Positions 50,225-59,274 of a stretch of DNA of 64,000 bases are shown here, piece by piece. The notes below the pieces were generated by a model. It was not told the DNA's origin. It made no database searches and saw nothing but the letters and a program-made list of their open reading frames with translations. The position numbers and the translations under genes are program-made. Source of the DNA: Streptomyces sp. NBC_00273 (GTDB lineage Bacteria > Actinomycetota > Actinomycetes > Streptomycetales > Streptomycetaceae). The stretch lies in NCBI RefSeq assembly GCF_036178145.1, contig NZ_CP108067.1:1488001-1552000 (forward strand), read 5' to 3'. Numbering within the stretch: position 1 is the stretch's first letter; each line of letters starts with the position of its first letter.

Positions 50225-51739
50225 ATGCCGTGGGACCTGGCTCTGGCGCCCGACACGGTGGCCCGCTGGCAGTTCGGCATCACCACCGTCTACCACTTCC
50301 TCTTCGTACCGCTGACGATCTCCCTCGGCGTGCTCGTGGCCGTCCTGCAGACGGCGTGGGTGCGGACCGGTGAGCGCACCTACCTGATGGCCACCACGTT
50401 CTGGGGCCGGCTGTTCCTGATCAACGTCGCGATGGGCGTGGTCACGGGCATCGTGCAGGAGTTCCAGTTCGGGATGAACTGGTCGACGTACTCGCGGTTC
50501 GTCGGCGACGTCTTCGGCGCGCCCCTGGCCTTCGAGGCGCTGATCGCCTTCTTCCTCGAATCGACCTTCATCGGCCTGTGGATCTTCGGATGGGACCGGC
50601 TGCCGAAGCGGATCCACCTGGCCTGTGCCTGGGCGATGGCCGTCGGAGCCCTGCTCTCCGCCTGGTTCATCCTCGCGGCCAACTCGTGGATGCAGCATCC
50701 CGTCGGCTACACCATCTCGCCCGAGACCGGGCGCGCCGAACTCACCGACTTCCTCGCCGTGCTCACGCAGGAGACCACGCTCGTGGTCGTCTACCACACC
50801 CTCGCCGCCGCGTTCCTGACCGGTGGGGCCCTCATGGCGGGCGTGGCGGCGTTCCACCTGCGGCGCGGTAGGCACGTGCCCGTGATGCGGGCCTCGCTGC
50901 GCCTGGGCCTGGTCACCCTGGCCCTCTCCGGCCTGCTCGTGGCCCTCAGCGGGGACGCGCTGGCGAAGGTCATGTTCCAGCAGCAGCCGATGAAGATGGC
51001 CGCGGCCGAAGCCCTGTGGGAGGGCCAGACCTCCGCGCCCTTCTCCGTCTTCGCCATTGGTGACGTGTCCGAAGGTCACAACACGGTCGAATGGTCCATC
51101 CCCGGGCTGCTGTCCTACCTCGCCGAGGGCGACTTCACCGCCTACGTCCCCGGGATCAAGGACACCGCCGCCGCCGAGGAGGCGCGCTACGGCCCCGGCG
51201 ACTACCTCCCGAACATCCCCGTCGCCTTCTGGGGCTTCCGCTTCATGATCGGTTTCGGCATGGCCTCCTTCGGCCTGGGCCTCATCGGCCTGTGGCTGAC
51301 GCGGCGCCGCTTCCTGCTCCGGCCCGCCCTGCGCACCACCGAGGACGAGGTGCCGCAGCTCGCGCCCACCCGCGGCCGCCGGCTCCCCCCGAGGGCGGCC
51401 GCCTGGTACTGGTGGCTGACCCTGTGGACCCTGGCCTTCCCGCTCGTCTCGACCTCCTGGGGCTGGATCTTCACCGAGACGGGCCGCCAGCCGTGGGTGG
51501 TCTACGGGCTCCTGCGCACGGTCGACGCCGTGTCCCCCGAGGTGTCCCAGGGCGAAGTGATCGCCTCCCTCACGGCCTACACCGCGCTGTACGCGGTACT
51601 CGCCGCGATCGAAATCACGCTGATGGTCCGGGCCGTGCGGGCGGGCCCCTCCGAACCGGCCCCGCACGAGCTCGACCCGCCCACCCGGATCGGCGGCGAC
51701 CACGACGACCACGACCGGCCGCTGGCGTTCTCGTACTGA
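50225..51739 (+). CDS. cydA: Cytochrome bd-type oxidase subunit I (orphan, no subunit II)
   Basis: A 504-residue protein of about nine helices with the CydA catalytic set: the heme ligand His in TTVYHFLFVPLTI, Glu in FFLESTFIG, NSWMQHPVGY, Q-loop residues in QQPMKMAAAEALWEG, Arg/Met in FWGFRFMIGFG, and GRQPW. The Q-loop is short. Subunit I binds quinol and the hemes; the complete enzyme needs CydB, and cydCD usually follow. Here the next gene is an unrelated small protein, so no cydB is present. ATG at 50225 preceded by GAGGAGGGGACGAGG. The C-terminus is His/Asp-rich (HDDHDRPLAFSY). Confidence 0.93.
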   Translation: MPWDLALAPDTVARWQFGITTVYHFLFVPLTISLGVLVAVLQTAWVRTGERTYLMATTFWGRLFLINVAMGVVTGIVQEFQFGMNWSTYSRFVGDVFGAPLAFEALIAFFLESTFIGLWIFGWDRLPKRIHLACAWAMAVGALLSAWFILAANSWMQHPVGYTISPETGRAELTDFLAVLTQETTLVVVYHTLAAAFLTGGALMAGVAAFHLRRGRHVPVMRASLRLGLVTLALSGLLVALSGDALAKVMFQQQPMKMAAAEALWEGQTSAPFSVFAIGDVSEGHNTVEWSIPGLLSYLAEGDFTAYVPGIKDTAAAEEARYGPGDYLPNIPVAFWGFRFMIGFGMASFGLGLIGLWLTRRRFLLRPALRTTEDEVPQLAPTRGRRLPPRAAAWYWWLTLWTLAFPLVSTSWGWIFTETGRQPWVVYGLLRTVDAVSPEVSQGEVIASLTAYTALYAVLAAIEITLMVRAVRAGPSEPAPHELDPPTRIGGDHDDHDRPLAFSY

Positions 51740-51839
51740 GCGGTCCCGGTGCCGATGCCGGTGCTGGTGCCGATGCCGGTCGGCCCCGGAGCGCGAGCCA
51801 CCGATAGGCTCGTGCACCGACCGGGGAGATGAAGGATCG

Positions 51840-52217
51840 ATGACGTTGAACGAAGGCCTACGGGTGAAGCTGGCCGCGGACCTCACGCTGACCGGCTCGC
51901 TCACGACGGCGGGGGACGCGGTCGCCGGGTTCCTGGCCCTGGCCTCGGGCACCGGGGGCACCGTCGAGCGGGTGGACGAGCACCGGCCGCAGAGCGGAGA
52001 GGACGTCCGCGAGTACGAGCGGCTTAAGTCGCTCCTCGACTCCTTCGGCCATCAGATGCCCGAGGGGAGCCGGAAGCAGCTCCAGGAGCAGGTCGCCTCC
52101 CTGGAACCGGCGTGGATCGCCTTCCAGGAGCAGAAGCTCCGTGTGACGGTCCGCGTCCGCTTCGACAACGGGTTCGTCCTCGACGGCGCGCAACCGGAAC
52201 TCTTCACGTCCGCCTAG
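51840..52217 (+). CDS. Small protein of unknown function
   Basis: A 125-residue soluble protein with no recognisable domain. It begins with an amphipathic beta-like stretch (LRVKLAADLTLTGSLTTAGDAVAGFLAL), has an acidic helical middle (EYERLKSLLDSFGHQM, GSRKQLQEQVASLEPAWIAFQEQKL) and ends in beta (VTVRVRFDNGFVLDG). No signal peptide or membrane helix. ATG at 51840 with AAGGA five bases ahead. It sits between cydA and the carotenoid oxygenase gene, but the 100- and 105-base gaps do not suggest an operon. Codon use is normal, so it is a real gene. Confidence 0.7.
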   Translation: MTLNEGLRVKLAADLTLTGSLTTAGDAVAGFLALASGTGGTVERVDEHRPQSGEDVREYERLKSLLDSFGHQMPEGSRKQLQEQVASLEPAWIAFQEQKLRVTVRVRFDNGFVLDGAQPELFTSA

Positions 52218-52322
52218 GCAGGGCGGGCAGGGCGGAGCCGCCTGGCACCCTCACCCGGCGCGCGTTTCACTGGAAGGTGCCGTATCCGCGCGCCCACGGA
52301 GGAGCGCGCACCGGGAGGTCCC

Positions 52323-53759
52323 GTGAACACCTACGTGCCACCCCGCTTCGACCCCACCCGCGTCCCCCACCTGCTGGGGTCCTTCGCACCCGTGTCCGAG
52401 GAGGTCGACGTCGCGGACCTGGAGGTCACGGGCGAGCTGCCGGACACCCTGGACGGCCTGTACCTGCGCAACGGCCCCAATCCGCGCTTCACGCCGATCG
52501 GCTCGTACCTGTACCCCATCGACGGCGACGGCATGCTGCACGGCGTGTGGCTCTCGGGCGGGCGGGCCCGCTACCGCAACCGCTTCGTACGCACCCCCGC
52601 GCTGCTGGCCGAGGAACGGGCCGGCCGCGCCCTGTGGGGCGGCCTCGAATCGATGATCATGCCGGACGCCGACCAGGTGGGACCGGAGCTCGCCGGCACC
52701 TTCCGGGACATGCCCGACATCAACGTCGTCCGGCACGCCGGCCGCCTGTTGGCCCTCGCCGAGTCGGCCTGCCCGTTCCGGATCGACACCGAACTGGCGA
52801 CGCTCGGCCGCGAGGACTTCGGCGGCGTGCTGCCCGCGGGCATCACCGCCCACCCGAAGGTCGACCCGGTCACGGGCGAGATGGTCGTCTTCTGCTACGG
52901 CCTGGAGCCGCCCTACCTGACCTGGTCGGTCATCGACCGCGACGGCACGGTCCACCGCGGGCCCGCACCCGTCGACGGGGTGGACGAGCCGATGATGATC
53001 CACGACATGGCCCTGACCGCCCGCTACGCCGTCCTCGTCCTCGCCCCGGCCTTCTTCGACCTCGCCGCAGCCATGAGCGGCGGCTCCTTCCTGGCCTGGC
53101 GTCCCGAACGCGGCACCCGGGTGGCGCTGATCCCGCGCGACGGCGGACCGGTGCGCTGGGCGGCCGACGGGGCCTTCTGGACGTGGCACACCGTGAACGC
53201 GTACGACGACGGCCCGGGCGCGGACGCCCCGGTGGTCCTCGACTACGTGCAGTGGAGCAGGCTCACCGTCGGCGGCCCGGAAGGGGACGGCGAACCGATC
53301 AGCGGCGGCCTGGTGCGGGCGCGCCTCGACCCGGCCGCCGGCAGCATGGTCCGTACCCCGCTGGACGACTCCCGGGTGGAGTTCCCACGGGTCGACGACC
53401 GGCGCATCGGGCGGCGCCACCGGTACACCGCGCTGGCCACCGAAACCGGGCGGACGGACCTGCTGCCGGGCGAGTTCGACGCCGTGCGCTGGTACGACGT
53501 CGAGAGCGGCACCTCCCGGGTCTGGCCGGCCGGGGACCTGTCCGTCGGCGAGCCGGTCTTCGCTCCCGCGCCGGGCTCCGGGACCGGCTCCGAGGAGGGT
53601 GGCCACTGGCTGACCTTCGCCACGGACCGCACCGACGGTTCGAGCTGGTTCCTGGTCATCCCCGCCGAGGATCCCGCCTCGGGCCCGGTCGCCCGCGCCC
53701 GCATCCCCGTACGCGTCCCGCTCGGCCTACACGGCTGCTGGCTACCGACCGAGGAGTGA
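52323..53759 (+). CDS. Carotenoid oxygenase family protein
   Basis: A 478-residue enzyme with the four His that bind non-heme iron in this family: ITAHPKVDPVTG, MIHDMALT, FWTWHTVNAY and LHGCWLP at the very end, with the expected spacing. The first strand LYLRNGPNPRF is also diagnostic. It cleaves a carotenoid or stilbene double bond with O2. No carotenoid genes are close by, so the substrate is unknown. GTG start at 52323 with GGGAGG ahead. Followed by dacB 85 bases on. Confidence 0.93.
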   Translation: MNTYVPPRFDPTRVPHLLGSFAPVSEEVDVADLEVTGELPDTLDGLYLRNGPNPRFTPIGSYLYPIDGDGMLHGVWLSGGRARYRNRFVRTPALLAEERAGRALWGGLESMIMPDADQVGPELAGTFRDMPDINVVRHAGRLLALAESACPFRIDTELATLGREDFGGVLPAGITAHPKVDPVTGEMVVFCYGLEPPYLTWSVIDRDGTVHRGPAPVDGVDEPMMIHDMALTARYAVLVLAPAFFDLAAAMSGGSFLAWRPERGTRVALIPRDGGPVRWAADGAFWTWHTVNAYDDGPGADAPVVLDYVQWSRLTVGGPEGDGEPISGGLVRARLDPAAGSMVRTPLDDSRVEFPRVDDRRIGRRHRYTALATETGRTDLLPGEFDAVRWYDVESGTSRVWPAGDLSVGEPVFAPAPGSGTGSEEGGHWLTFATDRTDGSSWFLVIPAEDPASGPVARARIPVRVPLGLHGCWLPTEE

Positions 53760-53844
53760 GACCGCCCGGCGCGCCGGCGCGGCGCGGCCGTGCCACGCTG
53801 TTTCCTGGCCTCGGGAGAGACAGCCGCGACGAACGGAGCGCGCT

Positions 53845-55491
53845 GTGAGCAGACCGATCCACCCCGCACCGGCACCGTTGCGGCGCGGTACGGCCGTCGC
53901 CTGTGCCGCCCTGCTGTTCGTCGCCCTCGCCTCGGGTACCGCGACCGGAGCGGAGCCGACCCCTTCGCCGTCCGCGACCGCCCCGTCCGCGACCGGTGAC
54001 ACGGGACTCGCCGGCCTCGACCCGCGCATCACGGAGATCATGCGCAAGCCGGACTACCGCAATGCCCAGTGGGGCCTGCTGCAGACCGACCCGGAGAGCG
54101 GCCGCGTGGTGCACAGCCTCTTCCCCGAGCAGTTCTTCATCCCCGGATCCACCGCGAAGCTGATCAGCGTCTCGGGCCCGTGGCACACCCTCGGCGCCGA
54201 CCACCGCTTCGTGACCCCGCTCTACGCGGTCGGCGCGCGCGACGGTGCCACGCTGACCGGCGACCTCGACCTCGTCGCCCAGGGCGACCTCACCATGGGC
54301 GGCCGGACGCGGCCCGACGGCACGGTCGCCTACACCGACCTCGACCACACCTATGCCAACGACTTCCCCGGCGCGACCCTCACCCCGGAGAACCCGCTCG
54401 CCGGGATCGACCGGCTCGCCCGACAGGTGCACGACTCCGGGATCACCCGCGTCGACGGCGACGTGATCGTCGACAGCCGGCTGTTCGTCCCCGACCCGGA
54501 GCTCGTCCCCACTCCGACGCCCCTGATCATCAACGACAACCTGATCGACCTCATGACCACCCCGGGGGACCGGCCCGGCGCGGACGCCCGGCTGGACTGG
54601 CGGCCCAAGGTCGCGCCCTACCAGGTCACTTCGGCGGTGAAGACCGTGGCGGCCGGGAAGCCGACCGCGGTCACGGTGACGGCCAGCGACGGCGGCACCC
54701 GGATCCGCCTGACCGGGACGATCGCGGCGGACTCCGCACCGCTGCTGCGCACCTCGCCGATCGGCGACCCGGCCTCCTTCGGCCGCGTCGCGCTGATCGA
54801 GGCCCTCGAACGCGCCGGGGTGCACGTCACCGCCGACCCGTCGGGCCCCAATCCGGTGGGGCGGCTGCCGCGCGACTACGACGGACGCCCGCGCGTGGCC
54901 GCGTACACCTCCCCGCCCTACGCCCAGTACGCCAAGCTGATCCTCAAGGTCAGCCACAACCTGGGCGCCAACCTGGGCATTTGCCTGCTCGCCGTCACCG
55001 CGAAGAGCGACCAGTGCCCGGCCGGCTTCCCGGTGCTCGCCGACTTCCTCGACGAGGCCGGCGTCGACCGCGAGCAGGCGCAGCTGATGGACGGCCGGGG
55101 CGGCAACCCCGCCGACCGGGCCACGCCGCAGGTGCTGGTGCAGATGCTGGCGTACTGGCAACGGACCCCGGACGCGCGGCTGTTCCGGGAGGCCCTGCCC
55201 ATCCTCGGGGTCGACGGGCTGCTGGCCGAGAACTGTCGAAGCTGTCCGGCCCGGGGGAAGGTGTTCGCCAAGACCGGCGCGGCCGTCGGCGGTGACGCCC
55301 TCAACGACAGGCTGGCCGTGGGCGCCATCACCATCGCGGGCTACCTCGACAAGGGCGGCGGCCGCTTCGACACCTTCTACGCGGGCGTCAACGGCGCCTC
55401 CACACCGGGCGCCGACCCCACCGAGGTGCTGGCCATCACCAACGACCTCGCGATGATCGCCGCCTACCTCCAGGAGTCGTCCTCGCCCTGA
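53845..55491 (+). CDS. dacB: D-alanyl-D-alanine carboxypeptidase (peptidase S13, PBP4 type)
   Basis: A 548-residue secreted enzyme. Signal peptide (LRRGTAVACAALLFVALASGTATG) then a low-complexity Pro/Ser/Ala spacer and the S13 domain: S102-T-A-K105 (PGSTAKLIS), S-H-N in KVSHNLGANL, and K-T-G in VFAKTGAAVGG. These motifs give the acyl-enzyme chemistry of penicillin-binding proteins. It trims cell-wall peptides and binds beta-lactams. GTG start. Note two Cys pairs (CLLAVTAKSDQC, NCRSC) in the C-terminal half, rare in cell-wall enzymes and perhaps forming disulfides outside. Confidence 0.93.
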   Translation: MSRPIHPAPAPLRRGTAVACAALLFVALASGTATGAEPTPSPSATAPSATGDTGLAGLDPRITEIMRKPDYRNAQWGLLQTDPESGRVVHSLFPEQFFIPGSTAKLISVSGPWHTLGADHRFVTPLYAVGARDGATLTGDLDLVAQGDLTMGGRTRPDGTVAYTDLDHTYANDFPGATLTPENPLAGIDRLARQVHDSGITRVDGDVIVDSRLFVPDPELVPTPTPLIINDNLIDLMTTPGDRPGADARLDWRPKVAPYQVTSAVKTVAAGKPTAVTVTASDGGTRIRLTGTIAADSAPLLRTSPIGDPASFGRVALIEALERAGVHVTADPSGPNPVGRLPRDYDGRPRVAAYTSPPYAQYAKLILKVSHNLGANLGICLLAVTAKSDQCPAGFPVLADFLDEAGVDREQAQLMDGRGGNPADRATPQVLVQMLAYWQRTPDARLFREALPILGVDGLLAENCRSCPARGKVFAKTGAAVGGDALNDRLAVGAITIAGYLDKGGGRFDTFYAGVNGASTPGADPTEVLAITNDLAMIAAYLQESSSP

Positions 55492-55532
55492 CCGGTTGCC
55501 TCCCGTGGTCACAACTCACCTGCGGGCACACG

Positions 55533-55847
55533 ATGTTCGCGAGGTCGGCCGGGGCCGGCCCGGGCGGACGCATGACCCCGTTCGCGTCCACCGATCCCAC
55601 GGACGGGGGCCCGCGGCTGTTCTTCCAGCGCGTTCCCGAAGGCAAGGCCGTCAAGAACCGGGGGCATCTGGACGTACCCGTCGGCACGGGACTGGTGGGT
55701 GCGCAGCGCCTGGCCGCACTCGAGGCCGCATGCGCACGACTGGTCCCGCTCGGCGCGGTACGCGGGCAACTGCTGCTTGCCGACGGGGGCAACGGGTCGT
55801 GCCTCAACATGCAGGACGTCGAGGGCAACGAGTTCTGTCTCGGCTGA
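55533..55847 (+). CDS. VOC (glyoxalase-like) protein, C-terminal half only, probably truncated
   Basis: A 104-residue frame whose second part (PRLFFQRVPEGKAVKNRGHLDV, RLVPLGAVRGQLLL, MQDVEGNEFCLG) is the C-terminal beta-alpha-beta-beta-beta module of VOC/glyoxalase_6 proteins. The N-terminal module that pairs with it is absent; upstream sequence back to dacB shows nothing similar. So either a one-module protein that dimerises, or more likely a decayed gene. An ATG at 55572 is an alternative start. No ribosome site is obvious for either. Metal ligands cannot be assigned with confidence. Confidence 0.55.
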   Translation: MFARSAGAGPGGRMTPFASTDPTDGGPRLFFQRVPEGKAVKNRGHLDVPVGTGLVGAQRLAALEAACARLVPLGAVRGQLLLADGGNGSCLNMQDVEGNEFCLG

Positions 55848-55878
55848 GCGGGGGGACCGGCTGCGGCTACGGCTACGG

Positions 55879-56382
55879 CTACTGCTGCGCCCAGGCGTGC
55901 AGCAGGGCTTCCCGCGCCCGCGGCTCGGGGGTGCCCTCCAGGGCGTGCTCCCGCCCCCATGCCTCGACGGCCCGCGGGTCCGCGGTTCCCGCCACGAAGC
56001 GGTCGAGCAGGTCCTGGGAGAGCCGTGCCTCCTCGGCGGGGTAGCCGGCCGCCGCCGCGTGGACGGTCACCTCCTGCGCACCCTCCTCCGTCTCCAGGCG
56101 CAGCGTCATCTCCGGCGGCCCCTCACCGAGGTAGTCCGTTCCGATCGCGGCCGAGATCATCGCGCCGAGCGCCTTCGTCGCACGGCCCACCGGATTGTGC
56201 CCGGGCACGTCCTCGACCACGGCGGAACGCAGCTCTGCCCAGGTCCAGGCCCGGGGGCTGTCGGGGTCCATCGCTTCCAAGCCTCCGGCGGTCAGCCGGA
56301 CGCCGACTCCGACGGCGTTCGGCGGCGACCCCACGTACACCGCGTCCGGAGTGACCCAGAACAGTCCGACCATCGCCGTCAC
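55879..56382 (-). CDS. Conserved protein of unknown function
   Basis: A 167-residue soluble protein. N-terminal beta-rich part (VGLFWVTPDAVYVGSPP, GVGVRLTAGGLEAMD, WTWAELRSAVVEDVPG) and a helical C-terminus (AEEARLSQDLLDRFVAG, EAWGREHALEGTPEPRAREALLHAW) of the kind seen in Streptomyces stress- or PH-like domain proteins I cannot name. Start taken as the GTG at 56382, with GGGGAG six bases ahead; codons further upstream in frame look less typical. Convergent with the VOC remnant, with GGCTAC repeats between. Divergent from the S24/S26-like gene. Confidence 0.65.
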   Translation of the reverse strand: MTAMVGLFWVTPDAVYVGSPPNAVGVGVRLTAGGLEAMDPDSPRAWTWAELRSAVVEDVPGHNPVGRATKALGAMISAAIGTDYLGEGPPEMTLRLETEEGAQEVTVHAAAAGYPAEEARLSQDLLDRFVAGTADPRAVEAWGREHALEGTPEPRAREALLHAWAQQ

Positions 56383-56525
56383 GTGCCGCTCCCCGCTCTC
56401 GTCCCCGACCCACCATCCATACCCGTCGCCGGGGACGGACCGTCGTAGACACACCGGGCGGACGCCGTACCGGGGGCGGGCGTAAATCGATGGGGTCACT
56501 CGGCCGGATCTGCGAGCATCCACGG

Positions 56526-56882
56526 ATGGGTGCATTGGACGCAGTGGCCGCCAGGGTCGCCGGCGGAGCCACCGTGGAGTTCCGGCCGACCGGTTCCTCG
56601 ATGGTCCCGTTGATACGCAGTCGTCAGCGGGTGGTGGTCGCTCCGGTCGACCCGTCGAAGCTGAAGGCCGGGGACATCGTCCTCGCCCGTGTTGCCGGGA
56701 CGGTGTACCTGCACCTGGTGTCGGCCGTGGACCCGGCGAGGAAGCGGGTGCAGATCAGCAACAATCGGGGCCGGGTGAACGGCTGGACCGGCCACGAGCG
56801 CGTATTCGGCATCTGTACGTCGGTCGACGGTGTCCCCCGGGTGGGCGCCGCGGACAAGACGCGTGCGGCTCGAGGGGCCTGA
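56526..56882 (+). CDS. S24/S26 signal-peptidase-fold protein
   Basis: A 118-residue protein with the start of an S24/S26 (signal peptidase/LexA) domain: FRPTGSSMVPLIRSRQRVVVAPV (Ser in G-x-S-M), then KAGDIVLARVAGTVYLHLVSAVD. The usual second block R-x-K-R-x-x-G-x-P-G-D with the catalytic Lys is not obvious; KKRVQISNNRGRVNGWT-like sequence takes its place. No membrane segment. It may be a minimal or inactive protease relative. ATG at 56526. Short, so lower confidence in function than in being a gene. Confidence 0.75.
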   Translation: MGALDAVAARVAGGATVEFRPTGSSMVPLIRSRQRVVVAPVDPSKLKAGDIVLARVAGTVYLHLVSAVDPARKRVQISNNRGRVNGWTGHERVFGICTSVDGVPRVGAADKTRAARGA

Positions 56883-56984
56883 CGCGGCGCGGCGCATGGA
56901 GTCTCCGCTCGCCGTCCGGGCGCGCGAGTGCCCCGCCCCGCGACCCCGTTCACCCTCCTGGGCGCGCGGGTTACCGTTCTGATC

Positions 56985-58937
56985 ATGAGACCACCCGAGG
57001 AACTCGACTCCGTCGACTGGGCGTCGCTGCGGCACGGAATGCGGGAGGACGCCTCGAACGTCCCGCGGATCATCCGGGCGCTGTACGCGGACGACGGGCG
57101 GTCGGCGCGCGAGCGGGTGCGTTCGCTGTGGGTGCTGACCCGCTGGGCCGAGGTGTACTCGGCCACGCTCGCCGCGATCCCGTTCCTCGCGCACGCGGCC
57201 GCGCACGTGCCCCGCGTACGGGCGGAACTGATCCACTGGCTCGCGAACGTCACCGACGGGCGCGGGCCCGGATCGACGGAGCGCACCGAGGACGACGCGG
57301 TCGTCTTCGACCTGGTCCTGGCCGAACTCCCCGCCCTGTTGCGGTTCCTGGAGGACCCGGACCCCGAGACCCGGCGGGCGGTCGTCTGCCTCACGCCCCT
57401 CGCCGCCCTGGTGGGTGAGGACGTGGGGGACCGCCTCGCGCGGCGGTACGAGGAGGACCCCGACGGGATGGTCCGGGCCGACGCCTTCTCGGCGCTCGCC
57501 GCCCTCCGCTCGGACGCGGTCCGGCGGTGGGCGGCCGGGGCCCTGACCGATCCCGAGCCGCTGGTGCGCGAGGGGGCCGCCGCCCTGCTGCTGGAGGAGG
57601 CCGGTACCCCGTACCCGGCGGATCTCGTCGAGGTACTCGCGGAGGCGAGCGCCCGTCCCCCGCCCCGCAACGGGCTGCGGGCCTTCCTCGCCGGACTCCC
57701 GGATCCCGCAAGCCGCACGGTCCGGGTCCTCGATGCCGACGCGGGGGTCATGGCGGTCGTGGCCCGGCGGTCGATCGCCGCCGGCGACCACGGCCGGCAG
57801 GGAACGCAGCTGGCCTCGCGTCTGGCGTCGACGTGGCGGGACCGGGAGGAGGAGGCCTTCGCGCTGCTGGTGAGCGCCCTGCCGTACGGACACGGGGACA
57901 CGTTCCGCGTTCTGGGGGAACTGCTCCCGTACGTCCGGCACGTCGACCGGCCCGGCATCGCCGCCGAAGTGCTGCCCCACGCCCGGGACACGGGCTCGGG
58001 TACGGACTACTACCGGTCCCGGTCCGCGCGCATGCTCCTCGGCCGGCTCGGGGACGAGCGGGTGGAGGGCCTCCTCCCCGGCCACGAGCCGGGGGCCGTG
58101 CCCGACGGCGAGGACGACGCCGACGTCCTCGGGGAGTTGGCCGCCGCGACCGGCCGTCTGGACCTGTGGCGGTCGGTCCTGCGCTCCCCGCACCTACGGG
58201 AAGCGAACCCGGCGCTCGACGCCCTCTCGCCGGCCGTCACCGGCGCGCTCCGCCCGGAGTTGGTGGCGCTGCTGCGGGCACGGAGGCACGTCTGGGCGGC
58301 GGCGACGGCGCTCGCCGAGGCGGGGGGCGCCACGCCTGAGGTGATGGCCGCGCTGACGGAGATCGCGCGCGAGCCGGACGGGTACGAACCGCCCGCCGAC
58401 GCGCACAACTCCTGGGACGTGTGGGCGCGCCAGGACCGGGGAGCGGCACGGACGGGGAACCAGATCGCGGCTGCCGTGGCCCTGGCCCGCCTCGGTGGGC
58501 CGTCGGAACCCGCGCTCGCGCTGATGGCGCAGGGGCCGGTCACGTGGCTCGCCCTGGCCCGGCACCTCGGCCCGGCCGGCCGCCCCCTGCTCCCGCTCGT
58601 CGAGGCGGCGCTGGAGGAGCCGGCGCCCGCGACCCGGCTGTCGGCGGCGGAGGTCCACCACCGGATCACCGGGGACCCGTACGCGCGGTGCGTGCCCGCC
58701 CTGACCGACCTGGTGCGTACCCGGCCGGGCGACGGGGCGCAGCGCGCGGCCCCCCTGCCGGCGGCCCTGGCCGCGCTCGCCGAACTGGGCGTCACGCCGG
58801 ACGAGATCCGCCCCCACCTGCGCACCTGGGCGGACTCCGAGCGCCGGATCATCTCCTACGGGCGCCGCGGCCCCCTGGACGACGATGTCCTGCGGGAGGC
58901 CGCACGGGCCCACCTGTCGCTGCTCGGCGACCGGTGA
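56985..58937 (+). CDS. HEAT-repeat-like helical protein
   Basis: A 650-residue protein rich in paired helices: VYSATLAAIPFLAHAAAHVPRVRAELIHWLANV, later LPALLRFLEDPDPETRRAVVCLTPLAALVGEDVGDRL, ALTDPEPLVREGAAALLLEEAG, and several more with D-P-E-x-x-V-R type repeats. HEAT repeats are protein-binding scaffolds. No catalytic motif. Start at the ATG at 56985; the upstream in-frame frame from 56928 is probably untranslated. No operon partner. Confidence 0.78.
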   Translation: MRPPEELDSVDWASLRHGMREDASNVPRIIRALYADDGRSARERVRSLWVLTRWAEVYSATLAAIPFLAHAAAHVPRVRAELIHWLANVTDGRGPGSTERTEDDAVVFDLVLAELPALLRFLEDPDPETRRAVVCLTPLAALVGEDVGDRLARRYEEDPDGMVRADAFSALAALRSDAVRRWAAGALTDPEPLVREGAAALLLEEAGTPYPADLVEVLAEASARPPPRNGLRAFLAGLPDPASRTVRVLDADAGVMAVVARRSIAAGDHGRQGTQLASRLASTWRDREEEAFALLVSALPYGHGDTFRVLGELLPYVRHVDRPGIAAEVLPHARDTGSGTDYYRSRSARMLLGRLGDERVEGLLPGHEPGAVPDGEDDADVLGELAAATGRLDLWRSVLRSPHLREANPALDALSPAVTGALRPELVALLRARRHVWAAATALAEAGGATPEVMAALTEIAREPDGYEPPADAHNSWDVWARQDRGAARTGNQIAAAVALARLGGPSEPALALMAQGPVTWLALARHLGPAGRPLLPLVEAALEEPAPATRLSAAEVHHRITGDPYARCVPALTDLVRTRPGDGAQRAAPLPAALAALAELGVTPDEIRPHLRTWADSERRIISYGRRGPLDDDVLREAARAHLSLLGDR

Positions 58938-59274
58938 CGGGACGTCCGGCCAGCGGCGGGCCGGTCAGGACGGCCGGTCGAGCGCGCGGGCGACGCGGTG
59001 GGTCGCCAGGACGGTGCGCGCGATGGTCAGGCCCGCCGGCGTCGACGGCCACCGTCGATCCCGACACGGGTGCTGCCCGGTCGAGGCACATGCGCGGTTC
59101 ACGATGTGCACCCGGTTCGGCCGGGTCCGGTCCGGGCGGTCTCCGCCAGCCGTGCCGCGGGGGCGGATGGCGGTGACGTTCCTGGCAGGATCCTCGTACG
59201 GCACTGCTCGCGACGCGGAACGCAACCGCCGTGCCGCCATCCCGCCGTCGCTACCGGAAGAGGACCAGCACCCC
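58938..59274. other. Intergenic region, possible 48-codon minus-strand ORF
   Basis: No certain gene. A minus-strand frame 59111-58965 (GTG start, 48 codons, strong G/C third bases, ending IARTVLATHRVARALDRPS) may be a small gene or the tail of a lost one; it has no clear ribosome site. The rest holds the promoter of the molybdoenzyme gene. An in-frame ATG at 59167 would extend that gene upstream. Confidence 0.25.
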
